NCBI GenBank assembly: GCA_965224815.1
Contig: CBDDAF010000003.1
Location: 1,550,001 to 1,614,000, forward strand
From: CAYPEL01 sp036479985
GTDB taxonomy: Bacteria > Pseudomonadota > Gammaproteobacteria > DSM-19610
DNA: 64,000 bases
Direction: 5' to 3'
Under the pieces are notes generated by a model that was not told where the DNA came from, ran no database searches, and saw only the letters and a program-made list of their open reading frames with translations. A program made the translations under genes and the position numbers. Position 1 is the stretch's first letter. Each line of letters opens with the position of its first letter. Shown here one piece after another: positions 1 to 8,443 of the stretch.

Positions 1-7
1 ACGATTA

Positions 8-1309
8 ATGACACACGCGACATACCACGAAATGGGAGCGCGAATTGAAATAAAAGAATATGCAAGGGCTGTTCTGCAATTGCTGGCCACAGTTGAAGGC
101 GCCCTTCCCGACCTGCTTAGCCTTACCAGAAACATTAAACCATTTCAGTTTATGACTCCTCATGGTGCTGTACGGGTGGCCGGAACAGGTCCTGACACCC
201 ATACTGGTGAATATGCATTGCTTATCGATCTGGGTGGTAATGACCGGTACCAGGATGCCGGGCAATTACCGCAACCAGGTCATGTATCTGTTTTGATAGA
301 TCTTTCTGGTGACGATACCGTGCAATGGAAATCAGTGCCTGGTCCGGGCGCAGGTATTTTCGGGATCAGTGTATGGCTGGATGTTGAAGGGCATGATACG
401 TATCGTGGTGTAAACATGGGCCTGGGGGTCGGACTGTTCGGAGGGGGGGTGCTGTGGGATATGGCAGGCAATGATAGTTATCAGAGTGGCTCCAACGCGG
501 AAGGTGCGGGTACATACGGCATCGGCGTATTACTTGATGAGAACGGCGATGACACCTACTCAACCGCCCTGTATGGACAAGGATTTGGCGGCCCCGGCGG
601 AATTGGCATCCAGTTGGATTTGCAAGGGGACGACCGTTATACGTGCGGAGGACTGGTACCAGACAAGGCACAGGATAGAATTGCCCGTCATAAGAAGGTA
701 CATTATCTAAGTATGTGCCAGGGTTTTGGATTTGGCATACGCCCTCATATTTCCGGAGGTGCTGGACTATTACTGGATATGCAGGGAAACGACCAGTATC
801 TGGCTGACCTGTTTGCACAAGGTAGCGCCTACTGGTTTGGGCTAGGTATGCTAGTAGACTATGCAGGAGATGATCATTACAAAGCGTTCGAACATTGCCA
901 GGGCGAAGCCCTGCATCTAGCCGCAGGTTTTCTGGGTGACTGGGGCGGTGATGATCGATATAACGGACATGAACATTGCCAGGGCATCGGCATCGACAGG
1001 TCTGCCGGGCTACTGTACGAACATGCTGGCAATGACCGCTTCAAATCCAGAAAATTCTCTCAGGGCGCCGGCTTAAAACCATTTGGAGTTGGACTTTTAG
1101 TAGAGGTGGCTGGCGATGACCATTACAGCACTAAGCGCAACTCACAGGGAATCTCCTTCAAACCTACCGGATTCCCTGACAGTCAATGGCCGACCGGTAT
1201 ATTATTAGATATGGCTGGAAAAGATATTTTTGATCAACCCGTGGTCGCTCCTATATATACAGGCGGACGCGTGCAAAACAAACAGGGCATTGCTATTGAT
1301 CAACCATAG
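8..1309 (+). CDS. Repeat protein with twelve G-x-D-x-Y units, possibly 5'-partial
   Basis: The protein has 433 residues from the first ATG, but the frame is open to the window edge, so the true start may lie upstream. After about 65 residues, a motif of the form hydrophobic-x-D-x-x-G-(N/D/H/K)-D-x-(Y/F/V) recurs twelve times, at about residues 77, 101, 128, 154, 180, 207, 260, 287, 314, 341, 369 and 404. Glycine-rich spacers often contain QG or GxG. No signal peptide is visible in the part seen. The regular glycine and acidic pattern suggests a beta-helix or solenoid, perhaps with Ca2+ sites in the G-(N/D)-D turns, but that is inference. I do not recognise a function. It stands alone, convergent with the oxygenase gene on the other strand. 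Confidence 0.8.
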   Translation: MTHATYHEMGARIEIKEYARAVLQLLATVEGALPDLLSLTRNIKPFQFMTPHGAVRVAGTGPDTHTGEYALLIDLGGNDRYQDAGQLPQPGHVSVLIDLSGDDTVQWKSVPGPGAGIFGISVWLDVEGHDTYRGVNMGLGVGLFGGGVLWDMAGNDSYQSGSNAEGAGTYGIGVLLDENGDDTYSTALYGQGFGGPGGIGIQLDLQGDDRYTCGGLVPDKAQDRIARHKKVHYLSMCQGFGFGIRPHISGGAGLLLDMQGNDQYLADLFAQGSAYWFGLGMLVDYAGDDHYKAFEHCQGEALHLAAGFLGDWGGDDRYNGHEHCQGIGIDRSAGLLYEHAGNDRFKSRKFSQGAGLKPFGVGLLVEVAGDDHYSTKRNSQGISFKPTGFPDSQWPTGILLDMAGKDIFDQPVVAPIYTGGRVQNKQGIAIDQP

Positions 1310-1386
1310 CAGGCGCACCGCACACTAGTCGAAATTTTTATCGCCAAACCCGCCCCACAGAATACCAAGTATTATTATATTGCCAC

Positions 1387-1998
1387 CTAACGAAACGGCG
1401 GACCGCAAATCCATACAACAATTGACCACCTGCTTCCCTTTGTAACCGTAGTCACCCGGTGCTCCAGGAATGATGGAAATATAACTGCCGCACCCTGCTT
1501 TCTCTGGTTTTCACCTGCATTATGAGTTGCGATCATAAACTCCAGGTCACCACCATTGTAATCATCCGGATCACTCAGCTGCACAGTCATGCTTAGTTTC
1601 CTGTATGAGGATGCCCCTTTTCCTACATCACTATGCCAGACGTAATGACCACCAACCGTATATTCGGCCAGCTGAAGCGTCATGATTTCATCGTCAATAT
1701 CAAATTTATAATTACAGTTTGCGATCATGATCGCATCGTAAATCTTCTCGAACAGCCACACTGTTTCAGTGCTGTAACCTACCCACTTTATCTTTGAATA
1801 TCTTGAGTGCAGGTGCATTTGACTCGACGAACGTTGGCCAATTGAACCGTCTTCTATCGGCATGCCCTTGCCCATCTCTATGACCTTAGAGCATTCCTCT
1901 ACCGATAGGAAATTTGTATTAATACACGGAAATGCCACGTAATCGTTTGCCGTATATTTTTTTAATGGTTCTTTGATTTCGTCGTTTTTCGTTGCCAT
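1387..1998 (-). CDS. 2-oxoglutarate/Fe(II)-dependent oxygenase (prolyl-4-hydroxylase-like)
   Basis: This 203-residue protein has the facial triad of the 2OG-Fe(II) dioxygenase superfamily: H122-x-D124 in HYVWHSDVGKG, the distal H180 in FPSFLEHRV, and R190 in KGSRWSIVVW as the likely 2-oxoglutarate anchor. The DYNGGDLEFM stretch before the distal histidine is typical of the P4H/PKHD hydroxylase type. Such enzymes hydroxylate protein side chains or small molecules using O2 and 2-oxoglutarate; the substrate here is unknown. There is no signal peptide, so it should be cytoplasmic. The ribosome site before the ATG is weak. It lies upstream of sulfotransferase genes on the same strand but is separated from them by about 200 bases. 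Two further 2OG-Fe(II) oxygenases occur within 17 kb. Confidence 0.85.
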   Translation of the reverse strand: MATKNDEIKEPLKKYTANDYVAFPCINTNFLSVEECSKVIEMGKGMPIEDGSIGQRSSSQMHLHSRYSKIKWVGYSTETVWLFEKIYDAIMIANCNYKFDIDDEIMTLQLAEYTVGGHYVWHSDVGKGASSYRKLSMTVQLSDPDDYNGGDLEFMIATHNAGENQRKQGAAVIFPSFLEHRVTTVTKGSRWSIVVWICGPPFR

Positions 1999-2201
1999 AT
2001 TGTCAAACCTGACTACTCTAAATAAACCTGCCTAACTATTCTGCCATTGTGGTTATATTACACGCAATTCAGGGGAAATACATTCACCGCTTTACCGCAA
2101 TTCCGGGATTCCTACTCCACTCAGCATTCCGTATTGAAATCAGACAAATTTAACACCAGTTATACGGATAGTTATTTATTCACGTAAGAGGCGTGAATTC
2201 C

Positions 2202-3032
2202 CTACCCTGCCAAATCCGGCCATAGGGAAATATCTAATTCCGGGAACATATTGACTAATCTGCTTACATCCTCATAAAAATAATTCGCCAATTTAATTCG
2301 CTCTTCTGGTAATAATTTTGGCAGGCTATGGCTAGAAGGATTGATTACCGTAGTCAGGAGTCTTGGCCTGTATGATGATTCTACTTGCAGAAACTTGTAA
2401 GTCCGGGAAATCTCTTCTGCTGGATCTTGCTTGCATCTCTCGTACTGGAGAACAAGAATTTGCGAGCGATCAAACTTATTGAGCAACCTGCGAAATGCAT
2501 CAGCATATAGACAATTGGCAGCCGCCGCCGGGAAAAGTGAGTACGTTTTAAATACATAAGCTTTCTCCCCATCAAGATTCAAAAATCTAGTTCGACGAGT
2601 TAGTGTTCTGTTTAATACAGAAAAAAAACGATCAATTGGGTTGCGGATGATCGCGATTATTTTTGTATTGGGTGCCGCCTGTTTAAGGTAGTCTATTGCA
2701 AAAGGGTGGAAAAGATATCCTGGCGACCACTCGCCACAAACATGATTTGCAGGTGCTGCAAATGCCAATCTATAAGTTTCCAGCATAGCCTGTTCAGGGT
2801 CATGGTATCCAAAGTGATAGAAATATTGAAGCTCTTTACTTTCAAGCCGGTTAGCAACAATGTTTGGATGCTCAAGTAGCAAATTGTACCACCAGGTGGT
2901 ACCTGCACTACCAGACCCGACACCAACAAAATTTGGCGGGCCTGTACGCCATCCGATTGGCACGGAACGCATATCACCTGTTGTAAATGCTTTGCTCATC
3001 CAGCCGCCAGGAACCTTTTTTGTGTAGTTCAT
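2202..3032 (-). CDS. PAPS-dependent sulfotransferase
   Basis: The protein has 276 residues from the ATG at 3032, chosen because an AAAGGA ribosome site precedes it at good spacing. A longer reading up to 3089 adds 19 unlikely residues. Near the N terminus, VGVGSGSAGTTWWYNLL is the 5'-phosphosulfate loop of the sulfotransferase fold, and KIIAIIRNPIDRFFSVLNR is the 3'-phosphate-binding strand and helix (the R-x-P-x-D-R pattern). The family transfers sulfate from PAPS to sugars, proteins or lipids; the acceptor cannot be read here. No membrane segment is visible, unlike Golgi enzymes. It is one of six sulfotransferase-like genes in the first 27 kb. Confidence 0.85.
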   Translation of the reverse strand: MNYTKKVPGGWMSKAFTTGDMRSVPIGWRTGPPNFVGVGSGSAGTTWWYNLLLEHPNIVANRLESKELQYFYHFGYHDPEQAMLETYRLAFAAPANHVCGEWSPGYLFHPFAIDYLKQAAPNTKIIAIIRNPIDRFFSVLNRTLTRRTRFLNLDGEKAYVFKTYSLFPAAAANCLYADAFRRLLNKFDRSQILVLQYERCKQDPAEEISRTYKFLQVESSYRPRLLTTVINPSSHSLPKLLPEERIKLANYFYEDVSRLVNMFPELDISLWPDLAG

Positions 3033-3496
3033 TGTCTTTCCTTTCGTTTGGTAGCGCTTAAAATAAAGCAGACAGAGGCAAAGCGCCAAACTTAAAAAGT
3101 AAATATTATATGGCAGAAGACCGTGTAGCTAATGCCAACTTCTGGAAGTCGGTAATTCTGAAGGGCGATATATTGCAGGCATGCGTTGCATGTTCGATTA
3201 AAGATAACTCATCATAAGACCAAAGGGAATTGATTTTGTCTTTGTCAAGCGAGTGCAAAACAAACGACATCCTTACTTTATGTGATTTGCAGTTCTAGTG
3301 ATTTAACGGTACAGCTGTTCATTGCTACCTGGAAGCGTTACCTTGCTACCACTTCGAGCGCGTCAGTAAAATGAGTCAGTGTTTCGCTCGAAGATACCTT
3401 GATCCACTGAAATCGAACCAATCTGTTTACACCATCGAGAATAACAAAATCAGGTTACTATTCGAACCATTGCCTTATCCTAGCATGCATTACTTA
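3033..3496. other. Intergenic, no gene seen
   Basis: This stretch lies between two minus-strand sulfotransferase-like genes. I found no convincing reading frame, RNA gene, repeat or terminator in it. It should contain the promoter of the sulfotransferase gene that starts at 3032. Confidence 0.5.
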
Positions 3497-4579
3497 CTAT
3501 AATGGTTCAGGTAGTTTCCCAGTCAGGCTGCGTTCTGCATTATTGCCTGCCCACCATAACCCATGGCTGATTTCCTTGCTAAATTGTTTAGACAGCATGC
3601 GCATTTCCTTTGCTCGAAAGCGGCTATCGTAAGCGTGTTTGTTTTTTGCATGGAAGTTCAGTGCACCGGCCAGCACAGTTCCCTCGATTTGTTGCCGACC
3701 GATATTCAGATGCAGATGTGAGGCAACTTTTGACACCATCTCAACCGGAGATTTCAACAGTACCTCACAGTTCAACGCGTGAATTGAACTACTATTTGAT
3801 TCGCTGGCAGCAACGTAACTGGATACATTCAGCAGCCAGAGATAGCTTGCTGCCTCGACATCTTTCAAACTTGATAAGTCCACCTGCCGGACTAGCGTAT
3901 TGCTGCCAGCATCAAATTGCACGCTGGTAAGCTGATTATGAACCCAGCGTCGTCGCTCCTCTGATTTCAGCACCGACACGAGAAAACCACGCAAATCGGA
4001 ATAAATGAATATTGCGCGTGCTGTTTCATGCATATCAAGTAAGTCCACCGCAATGTTGGTACAGCGATTATGCAATTTGATCACAATCCGTTCATTTTCG
4101 ACATGGCCAACGGCCATACTGGCGATCGCAATTTCCAGTGCGAGGAGATAATTTTTTTTCTCAATGCCGGGGTTACGTGTAACCATACCACGCCGCCAAT
4201 CCGCCAGCTGCGTTAGTGATAAGGGCTCGCGCAGGCTCAAACAGTACCCCTTGTGGTCCAGTAAATTCGCCAACAGGGTGGAGCAACAAAACGCCGTATG
4301 AAAAATATACGCAGGGGCATTGACCGATTGTTGCTGGAAGAATTTACTTGCGGCAAGATCGGTGATAGATGCTGAAAAATCGTTATTATCATAGGGAAGA
4401 CGCTCATCAAGAAAGGGCAGGCGTCGTAATTCATCCTGTTGCAAGCCGACAAAATCGGCCCTCTCCAGAGCTTGCAATGGCAATTGTGGATTGAAACGCA
4501 TCAGGAACATTGCAGGATCGAGGAAGACACGTTCCATATTTTCCATGCTGGGCCTATTTTGTATCTTAATGGTAACCAC
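3497..4579 (-). CDS. Sulfotransferase-like P-loop protein
   Basis: This 360-residue protein has the segment YIFHTAFCCSTLLANLLDH about 90 residues in. It matches the layout of the sulfotransferase 5'-PSB loop (strand, small residues, S-T-L-L, helix), but the usual R-S-G is replaced by F-C-C. REPLSLTQLADW follows at the spacing seen in this fold. A later stretch, ARAIFIYSDLRGFLVSVLKS, would be the 3'-phosphate-binding strand and helix with S-D replacing R-D/N-P. The changes in key residues mean it may be a divergent enzyme or a non-catalytic relative. Several ATGs exist near the start (4579, 4546 and 4537), and the first true codon is uncertain. No signal peptide is visible. Confidence 0.5.
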   Translation of the reverse strand: MVTIKIQNRPSMENMERVFLDPAMFLMRFNPQLPLQALERADFVGLQQDELRRLPFLDERLPYDNNDFSASITDLAASKFFQQQSVNAPAYIFHTAFCCSTLLANLLDHKGYCLSLREPLSLTQLADWRRGMVTRNPGIEKKNYLLALEIAIASMAVGHVENERIVIKLHNRCTNIAVDLLDMHETARAIFIYSDLRGFLVSVLKSEERRRWVHNQLTSVQFDAGSNTLVRQVDLSSLKDVEAASYLWLLNVSSYVAASESNSSSIHALNCEVLLKSPVEMVSKVASHLHLNIGRQQIEGTVLAGALNFHAKNKHAYDSRFRAKEMRMLSKQFSKEISHGLWWAGNNAERSLTGKLPEPL

Positions 4580-5153
4580 GAACTCTGCTTCAAATGGCAG
4601 GCCGTTTAGTCAGTTAACAACCTGTCTGGATTGAAGAAATTAGTCAAATTGCATACTGCCGAACAGGTAAATATTTTTACCATTATAGCGGATTCTGCAT
4701 GCCTGAGGGGGATATTGGTACGCCATTCACGCGTACGTAATGACGACAAATCACGCACCTGATCCACCAATATTTCTGGAAGCGATATAAAAATCAAGCA
4801 ACAAAGATTTGATAATAATCAGTCATTCCTCTGATTATTTAGAAGCGAGATTACCAGCCCTGAAATGGTCTACGCAAAACCAGGTGCCAAGGCCAAGCAA
4901 CCTATTTTTATTTACAACAGCACATTAACATTGGTTGGTTGGCATATTTACGGTATTTACGATGCAAATCGGCTTTGCTATATTCCATAATAGGCAGTCT
5001 CATATGAGAGTCTTATATTCATACTTAACGGGTGAATTATACTATGTTAAAACCCCTCTTTCCTTTTTGATCTTTTTAACTTTATTTTAATTGTTCAATT
5101 TGGTTAACTGATGCTTTGAGCATGGGAACAGAAAAATCAAAAACTTTATTTAT
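4580..5153. other. AT-rich divergent intergenic region
   Basis: This region separates a minus-strand gene from a plus-strand gene, so it should hold promoters in both directions. It is AT-rich, particularly from 4990 to 5110. A 63-codon frame at 4606-4797 on the minus strand shows no recognisable content, and I do not call it. No repeat or RNA gene was seen. Confidence 0.5.
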
Positions 5154-6029
5154 ATGGTGCAGGGTCAGGCGGAGCGCGTTGAATGTTTCTTCCATCTTGG
5201 TAACAGGGAAGGCGCCGACGCAGTATTCCTGACTTATGACAAGAACATAGACGGAGCAATATATTATCCAGACTCAACTTGGGCAGAGGGACGAAACCAG
5301 CTCTTAGAAAGAGCAATGAGCTTAGGGGGGGAGTACCAGTATTATCTTTTCTTAGACGATGACACAAGCTTTATCAAAGGTGGATTTGAGCTATTTGAAG
5401 AAAAATTACTACAGTATATGCCGGCAATTGCAATGCCTGTCTTTGCGCCAAAAACAAGTCCCACAGTTATTGGTGTAGGTGAAACCTACTATTCAGATGC
5501 ATTTACCCCACTAGGAGAATTTCAGGTTTGCAAGAAAGGCGATGCGCAGTTTATTGGGTTTCATCGCGATGTGGTGCTGGATCATCTTGTAGTACCGCTA
5601 CAAACACAATTCGACAAAATTAGCTGGTGGTTCACATCCTCTACCCAACAACTCCTAATATTTAATCTGTACCCTAAAACTACGCTCCAGTTTAATGAAA
5701 TCGCAGTTACAAATGACGTGCATGGTGATTATACGAATTGCGATTTTAAGAATTTTCAAACTGAATGGCTCAACAAACAGTTTATTGATGATTTTCACAA
5801 CCCAAGGCCCTACGCAATAAATTTATTGTCATCAGAAGGAATTCAGCTATGCATGGGGAACAGTCAACGTTTTAATCCACAATTCATATTTGAATTTCTT
5901 GGTACTTTGGCCGACACTTGCGCATACACTAAAAAATCAAGCCACCATATTTCAGAAGAAAAGCTCACGAGCATTCTTCAGCATGACTCAGAGTTATATA
6001 ATCAATACTTAAGCGCAAAATCATTTTGA
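5154..6029 (+). CDS. Probable GT-A-type glycosyltransferase-like protein
   Basis: The protein has 291 residues from the only usable ATG; the nearest in-frame stop upstream is at 5109. The segment YQYYLFLDDDTSFIKGGFE looks like the D-x-D metal/nucleotide-sugar site of a GT-A fold, and it follows a strand plus R-N-Q-L-L-E helix as in that fold. The downstream sequence, including a W-W-F-T stretch, is not assigned. A run of seven G residues at 5325-5331 sits inside the frame just before the DDD motif. No signal peptide or membrane segment is visible. The first 30 residues are short for a Rossmann start, so an upstream frameshift was considered but could not be shown. Confidence 0.5.
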   Translation: MVQGQAERVECFFHLGNREGADAVFLTYDKNIDGAIYYPDSTWAEGRNQLLERAMSLGGEYQYYLFLDDDTSFIKGGFELFEEKLLQYMPAIAMPVFAPKTSPTVIGVGETYYSDAFTPLGEFQVCKKGDAQFIGFHRDVVLDHLVVPLQTQFDKISWWFTSSTQQLLIFNLYPKTTLQFNEIAVTNDVHGDYTNCDFKNFQTEWLNKQFIDDFHNPRPYAINLLSSEGIQLCMGNSQRFNPQFIFEFLGTLADTCAYTKKSSHHISEEKLTSILQHDSELYNQYLSAKSF

Positions 6030-6144
6030 TTATAATTTTATTACCTGGCACAGGTTTTATGTGTTAGCACTACAAAAACCAATTGGTATCAGATATGCTA
6101 TCCTTGCTTTTTAATTTTATTAATAGCAATAAAGTATTCTCAAA

Positions 6145-6789
6145 ATGAGACAATTTGATATTTTTCCCACACCAATCAGACACCTCAGCAGCGTCATAGA
6201 TTCTATTCTCTGTAAAAAATTAATCCGGCTAGTAAACGAACAAGACAAAGAACTAAACAGTGATGATAAGAATCTATTACATACCACCATCAATTCCATG
6301 CAGAATGAATTGATCGATAGTCTGGTAGAGAAGATTACACCAGAACTTGCAAACTTCGGTACCGATCTTCTTGGAGAAAATTTACCCTGGCTGATCACGG
6401 GTTTGTGGGGTAACGTCATGAAACAAAATGGCAGCCAGAATCGACATAACCACTGCAATTCTTTTATTTCTGGCGTTCTATTTCTCAATCTACCCGCAGG
6501 GTCTTATCCAACCAGATTCTGGAGAAGAGAGATGGGTGAGGGAGGTGGAACATTTTATTTCAATAATGATAATAAAAATAAGGCCCCAACAATCTACAAC
6601 AATGACTTTGTCGACCTGGCAGATGTGGAATCAACAGATTTGATACTGTTTCCCAGTTATGTAGTACATGATGTCCGCATGAACAGGTCTACGGAAGACC
6701 GGATCACAATAGCATTCAACTCTGTACCCTCCAGGGTCAGCTTGGGCGCAGGCTCTAATGATGCTTACTCTCTTAAATTCTCATTGTAA
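6145..6789 (+). CDS. 2OG-Fe(II) oxygenase, putative (2OG-FeII_Oxy_5-like)
   Basis: This 214-residue protein resembles the 2OG-Fe(II) oxygenases annotated as TIGR02466 or Pfam 2OG-FeII_Oxy_5. In support are a tryptophan-containing lead (GLWGNVM), the H101-N-H103 pair, the strand FISGVLFLNLPAG, and LILFPSYVVHDV with the distal H175 followed by R186 in EDRITIAFN. The H-x-H rather than H-x-D pair is as I recall for this subfamily. The reaction is probably a hydroxylation with unknown substrate. It follows the glycosyltransferase-like gene on the same strand by about 115 bases and may share its transcript. Confidence 0.8.
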   Translation: MRQFDIFPTPIRHLSSVIDSILCKKLIRLVNEQDKELNSDDKNLLHTTINSMQNELIDSLVEKITPELANFGTDLLGENLPWLITGLWGNVMKQNGSQNRHNHCNSFISGVLFLNLPAGSYPTRFWRREMGEGGGTFYFNNDNKNKAPTIYNNDFVDLADVESTDLILFPSYVVHDVRMNRSTEDRITIAFNSVPSRVSLGAGSNDAYSLKFSL

Positions 6790-6811
6790 TGGATCGAAAC
6801 CAGATTTGGCA

Positions 6812-7597
6812 TTACACATTCTGATTTACCGTTTCCACAACAACCCCTCCTCTAATAGTAAATATATCAGGTAAATTATTTATTCGTGCCGCAAAGGAAC
6901 CATACATTTCATCACATCTAATTTTGTCCACACCTTCAAGATTTATCCATTTACTCCGGCGCTGAACTTTTTCTGGAAACTTGTCAATATTCAAACAAAG
7001 TGTTTGGCCAAGAGCATAAACATTACTCCAAATATTTTCGTATTTGACAAAAACAATATCGTAGTCCAGATTAGAATAAAACCAGCTATCAAAGTGCTCT
7101 TCCAGCTTGAAATAGTCTAATCTATTCTCCAGAAACTTATGAAGGCCCCATGTTTCGTCCATATCATATGCGTAACTTCCAATATTGTTAAAATGCTGGA
7201 GAACCCAATGCTTGTTAGGCTTTTCTATAATCCTTGTATTAAATCCATGCCTGTCATGTTTGGACTTCCGCCTGTCGAAGAAAGACACAACTGAGTCACG
7301 TGGGTCGCCAAACATATATATTATTCTTGTATTGTCTGGAATTACTTCTGGCGGTGTCCTTATATGGTTATGTGTCGCAACAACTTCCCCACTGCTCTTT
7401 TCATATAGACGAGACGAAGCCCGCAAGGCCTTAACTAACATTTTGGAGCCTACGCCGCCTGAGCTAATTACACAATAATCTACTTCTTTTGGAATAGGCA
7501 GAGACATAGAAGCTGTGAGTGATGTGTTGACCGATGCAAGACTGGCTTTCTCAGTTGTTCCGGGCAGAGTTTTCCAGATTTTGCTGCTGGTAACCAT
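6812..7597 (-). CDS. Sulfotransferase-like protein
   Basis: The protein has about 261 residues from the ATG at 7597. A longer reading begins with TTG at 7606, and a later ATG exists at 7507. All but the last overlap the end of the preceding gene on this strand (stop at 7551), so the two are probably translationally linked. CVISSGGVGSKMLVKALRAS has the strand-loop-helix of a sulfotransferase 5'-PSB loop, with G-V-G-S at the phosphosulfate site. RIIYMFGDPRDSVVSFFDRR matches the 3'-phosphate region (D-P-R-D-S). DIVFVKYENIW matches the usual K-Y-E-D/N strand. The acceptor substrate is unknown. Confidence 0.65.
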   Translation of the reverse strand: MVTSSKIWKTLPGTTEKASLASVNTSLTASMSLPIPKEVDYCVISSGGVGSKMLVKALRASSRLYEKSSGEVVATHNHIRTPPEVIPDNTRIIYMFGDPRDSVVSFFDRRKSKHDRHGFNTRIIEKPNKHWVLQHFNNIGSYAYDMDETWGLHKFLENRLDYFKLEEHFDSWFYSNLDYDIVFVKYENIWSNVYALGQTLCLNIDKFPEKVQRRSKWINLEGVDKIRCDEMYGSFAARINNLPDIFTIRGGVVVETVNQNV

Positions 7598-8186
7598 GTA
7601 GCGCAATTTCTTTTGAAAAGATCTCTGTTATATAGTGTATCTGATCTTTTGAAAAAACCTCGGTATATGGACGGCGGTCACTCCGATACTCGGATTTTGC
7701 ATTGATGTGCAATGATCCGTCAAATGGGATTCCCAGCATCCTGAATGTTTCACCCAATTCTTCCATCAGGTTTTCATACCTTAGCACTCGATCCACTATA
7801 ATCCGGCTGGCGGACTTGTCCATATATTTTAAATAGTTGAGAGGCAATTCAGGGCCTGTCATAAATTGTTGAAAGGACAAGCTCCCTCCTGACCTGTGAT
7901 TAAGCATACAGTACTGAGAGATCACCTTATCCCAGGGGTTTCGTTCCACACAAAACTTGTAGTAACTGTCCCATATTTCAGGTGACAGCATCGCCTGCAC
8001 GCTATACGCGGGCATATGATTCACAAATCCTTCGCTGTTCCTGGGTATGTGAGGCTCTATAGGTGGATATATCGGCGACAATACATCCATGTCACCACAG
8101 AATCCTGACAAATACACCTCAATACTTGTCCCTGCTGTTTTGGCCGTCTTGATAAATATAAATTTATATTTATGCGAAATAATCAT
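7551..8186 (-). CDS. Sulfotransferase family 2 domain protein
   Basis: This 211-residue protein opens with KFIFIKTAKTAGTSIEVYLS, the classical 5'-PSB loop of the sulfotransferase family 2 group (K-x-x-G-T-S). CVERNPWDKVISQYCML is the 3'-phosphate-binding segment, and RVLRYENLMEEL is the conserved strand-turn. The family includes carbohydrate sulfotransferases. It is first of a two-gene unit; the next gene's start overlaps this gene's stop by tens of bases. Upstream (8187-8440) is a short spacer with the terminator of the neighbouring PEP-CTERM gene. Confidence 0.8.
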   Translation of the reverse strand: MIISHKYKFIFIKTAKTAGTSIEVYLSGFCGDMDVLSPIYPPIEPHIPRNSEGFVNHMPAYSVQAMLSPEIWDSYYKFCVERNPWDKVISQYCMLNHRSGGSLSFQQFMTGPELPLNYLKYMDKSASRIIVDRVLRYENLMEELGETFRMLGIPFDGSLHINAKSEYRSDRRPYTEVFSKDQIHYITEIFSKEIALHGYQQQNLENSARNN

Positions 8187-8379
8187 TAAACAAACCAGAC
8201 AACTGCCTTAAAGCTTTATCATACTCTTACATGTAGAAATAGGCAGGGTCAAGAATGGTAGACCAACTCATTTAACCAGGAAAAGACAATAAAGAATCAC
8301 TGAATACAACCAGAGAATACCCGGACGGGAATAGACACTATTTTTCCTGGATAGCCACGCAAAAACTTAAACCGGGCTG

Positions 8380-8417
8380 AAAAAGAAAAAGGGCGGGACA
8401 TAATGCCCCACCCTTTC
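8380..8417 (-). terminator. Rho-independent terminator of the PEP-CTERM gene
   Basis: Read on the minus strand, AAAGGGTGGGG pairs with CCCGCCCTTT around a short loop and is followed by a T-rich run (TTTTTCTTTTT). It begins about 27 bases after the stop of the gene ending at 8444. Confidence 0.8.
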
Positions 8418-8443
8418 AACTTACTGCTATAGACCTAAAAATA

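Noticed and set aside
366..818. Minus-strand frame of 150 codons under the first gene
   Set aside because: It lies wholly opposite the strongly periodic G-x-D-x-Y repeat gene and has no recognisable content.
4606..4797. Minus-strand frame of 63 codons in the divergent spacer
   Set aside because: No signal, motif or ribosome site; AT-rich DNA gives such frames by chance.
5109..5240. Possible frameshift at the start of the glycosyltransferase-like gene
   Set aside because: Another frame from the ATG at 5122 (M-G-T-E-K-S-K-T-L-F-I) ends in a stop within about 40 codons; no clear homology links it to the gene, so I could not support a frameshift.
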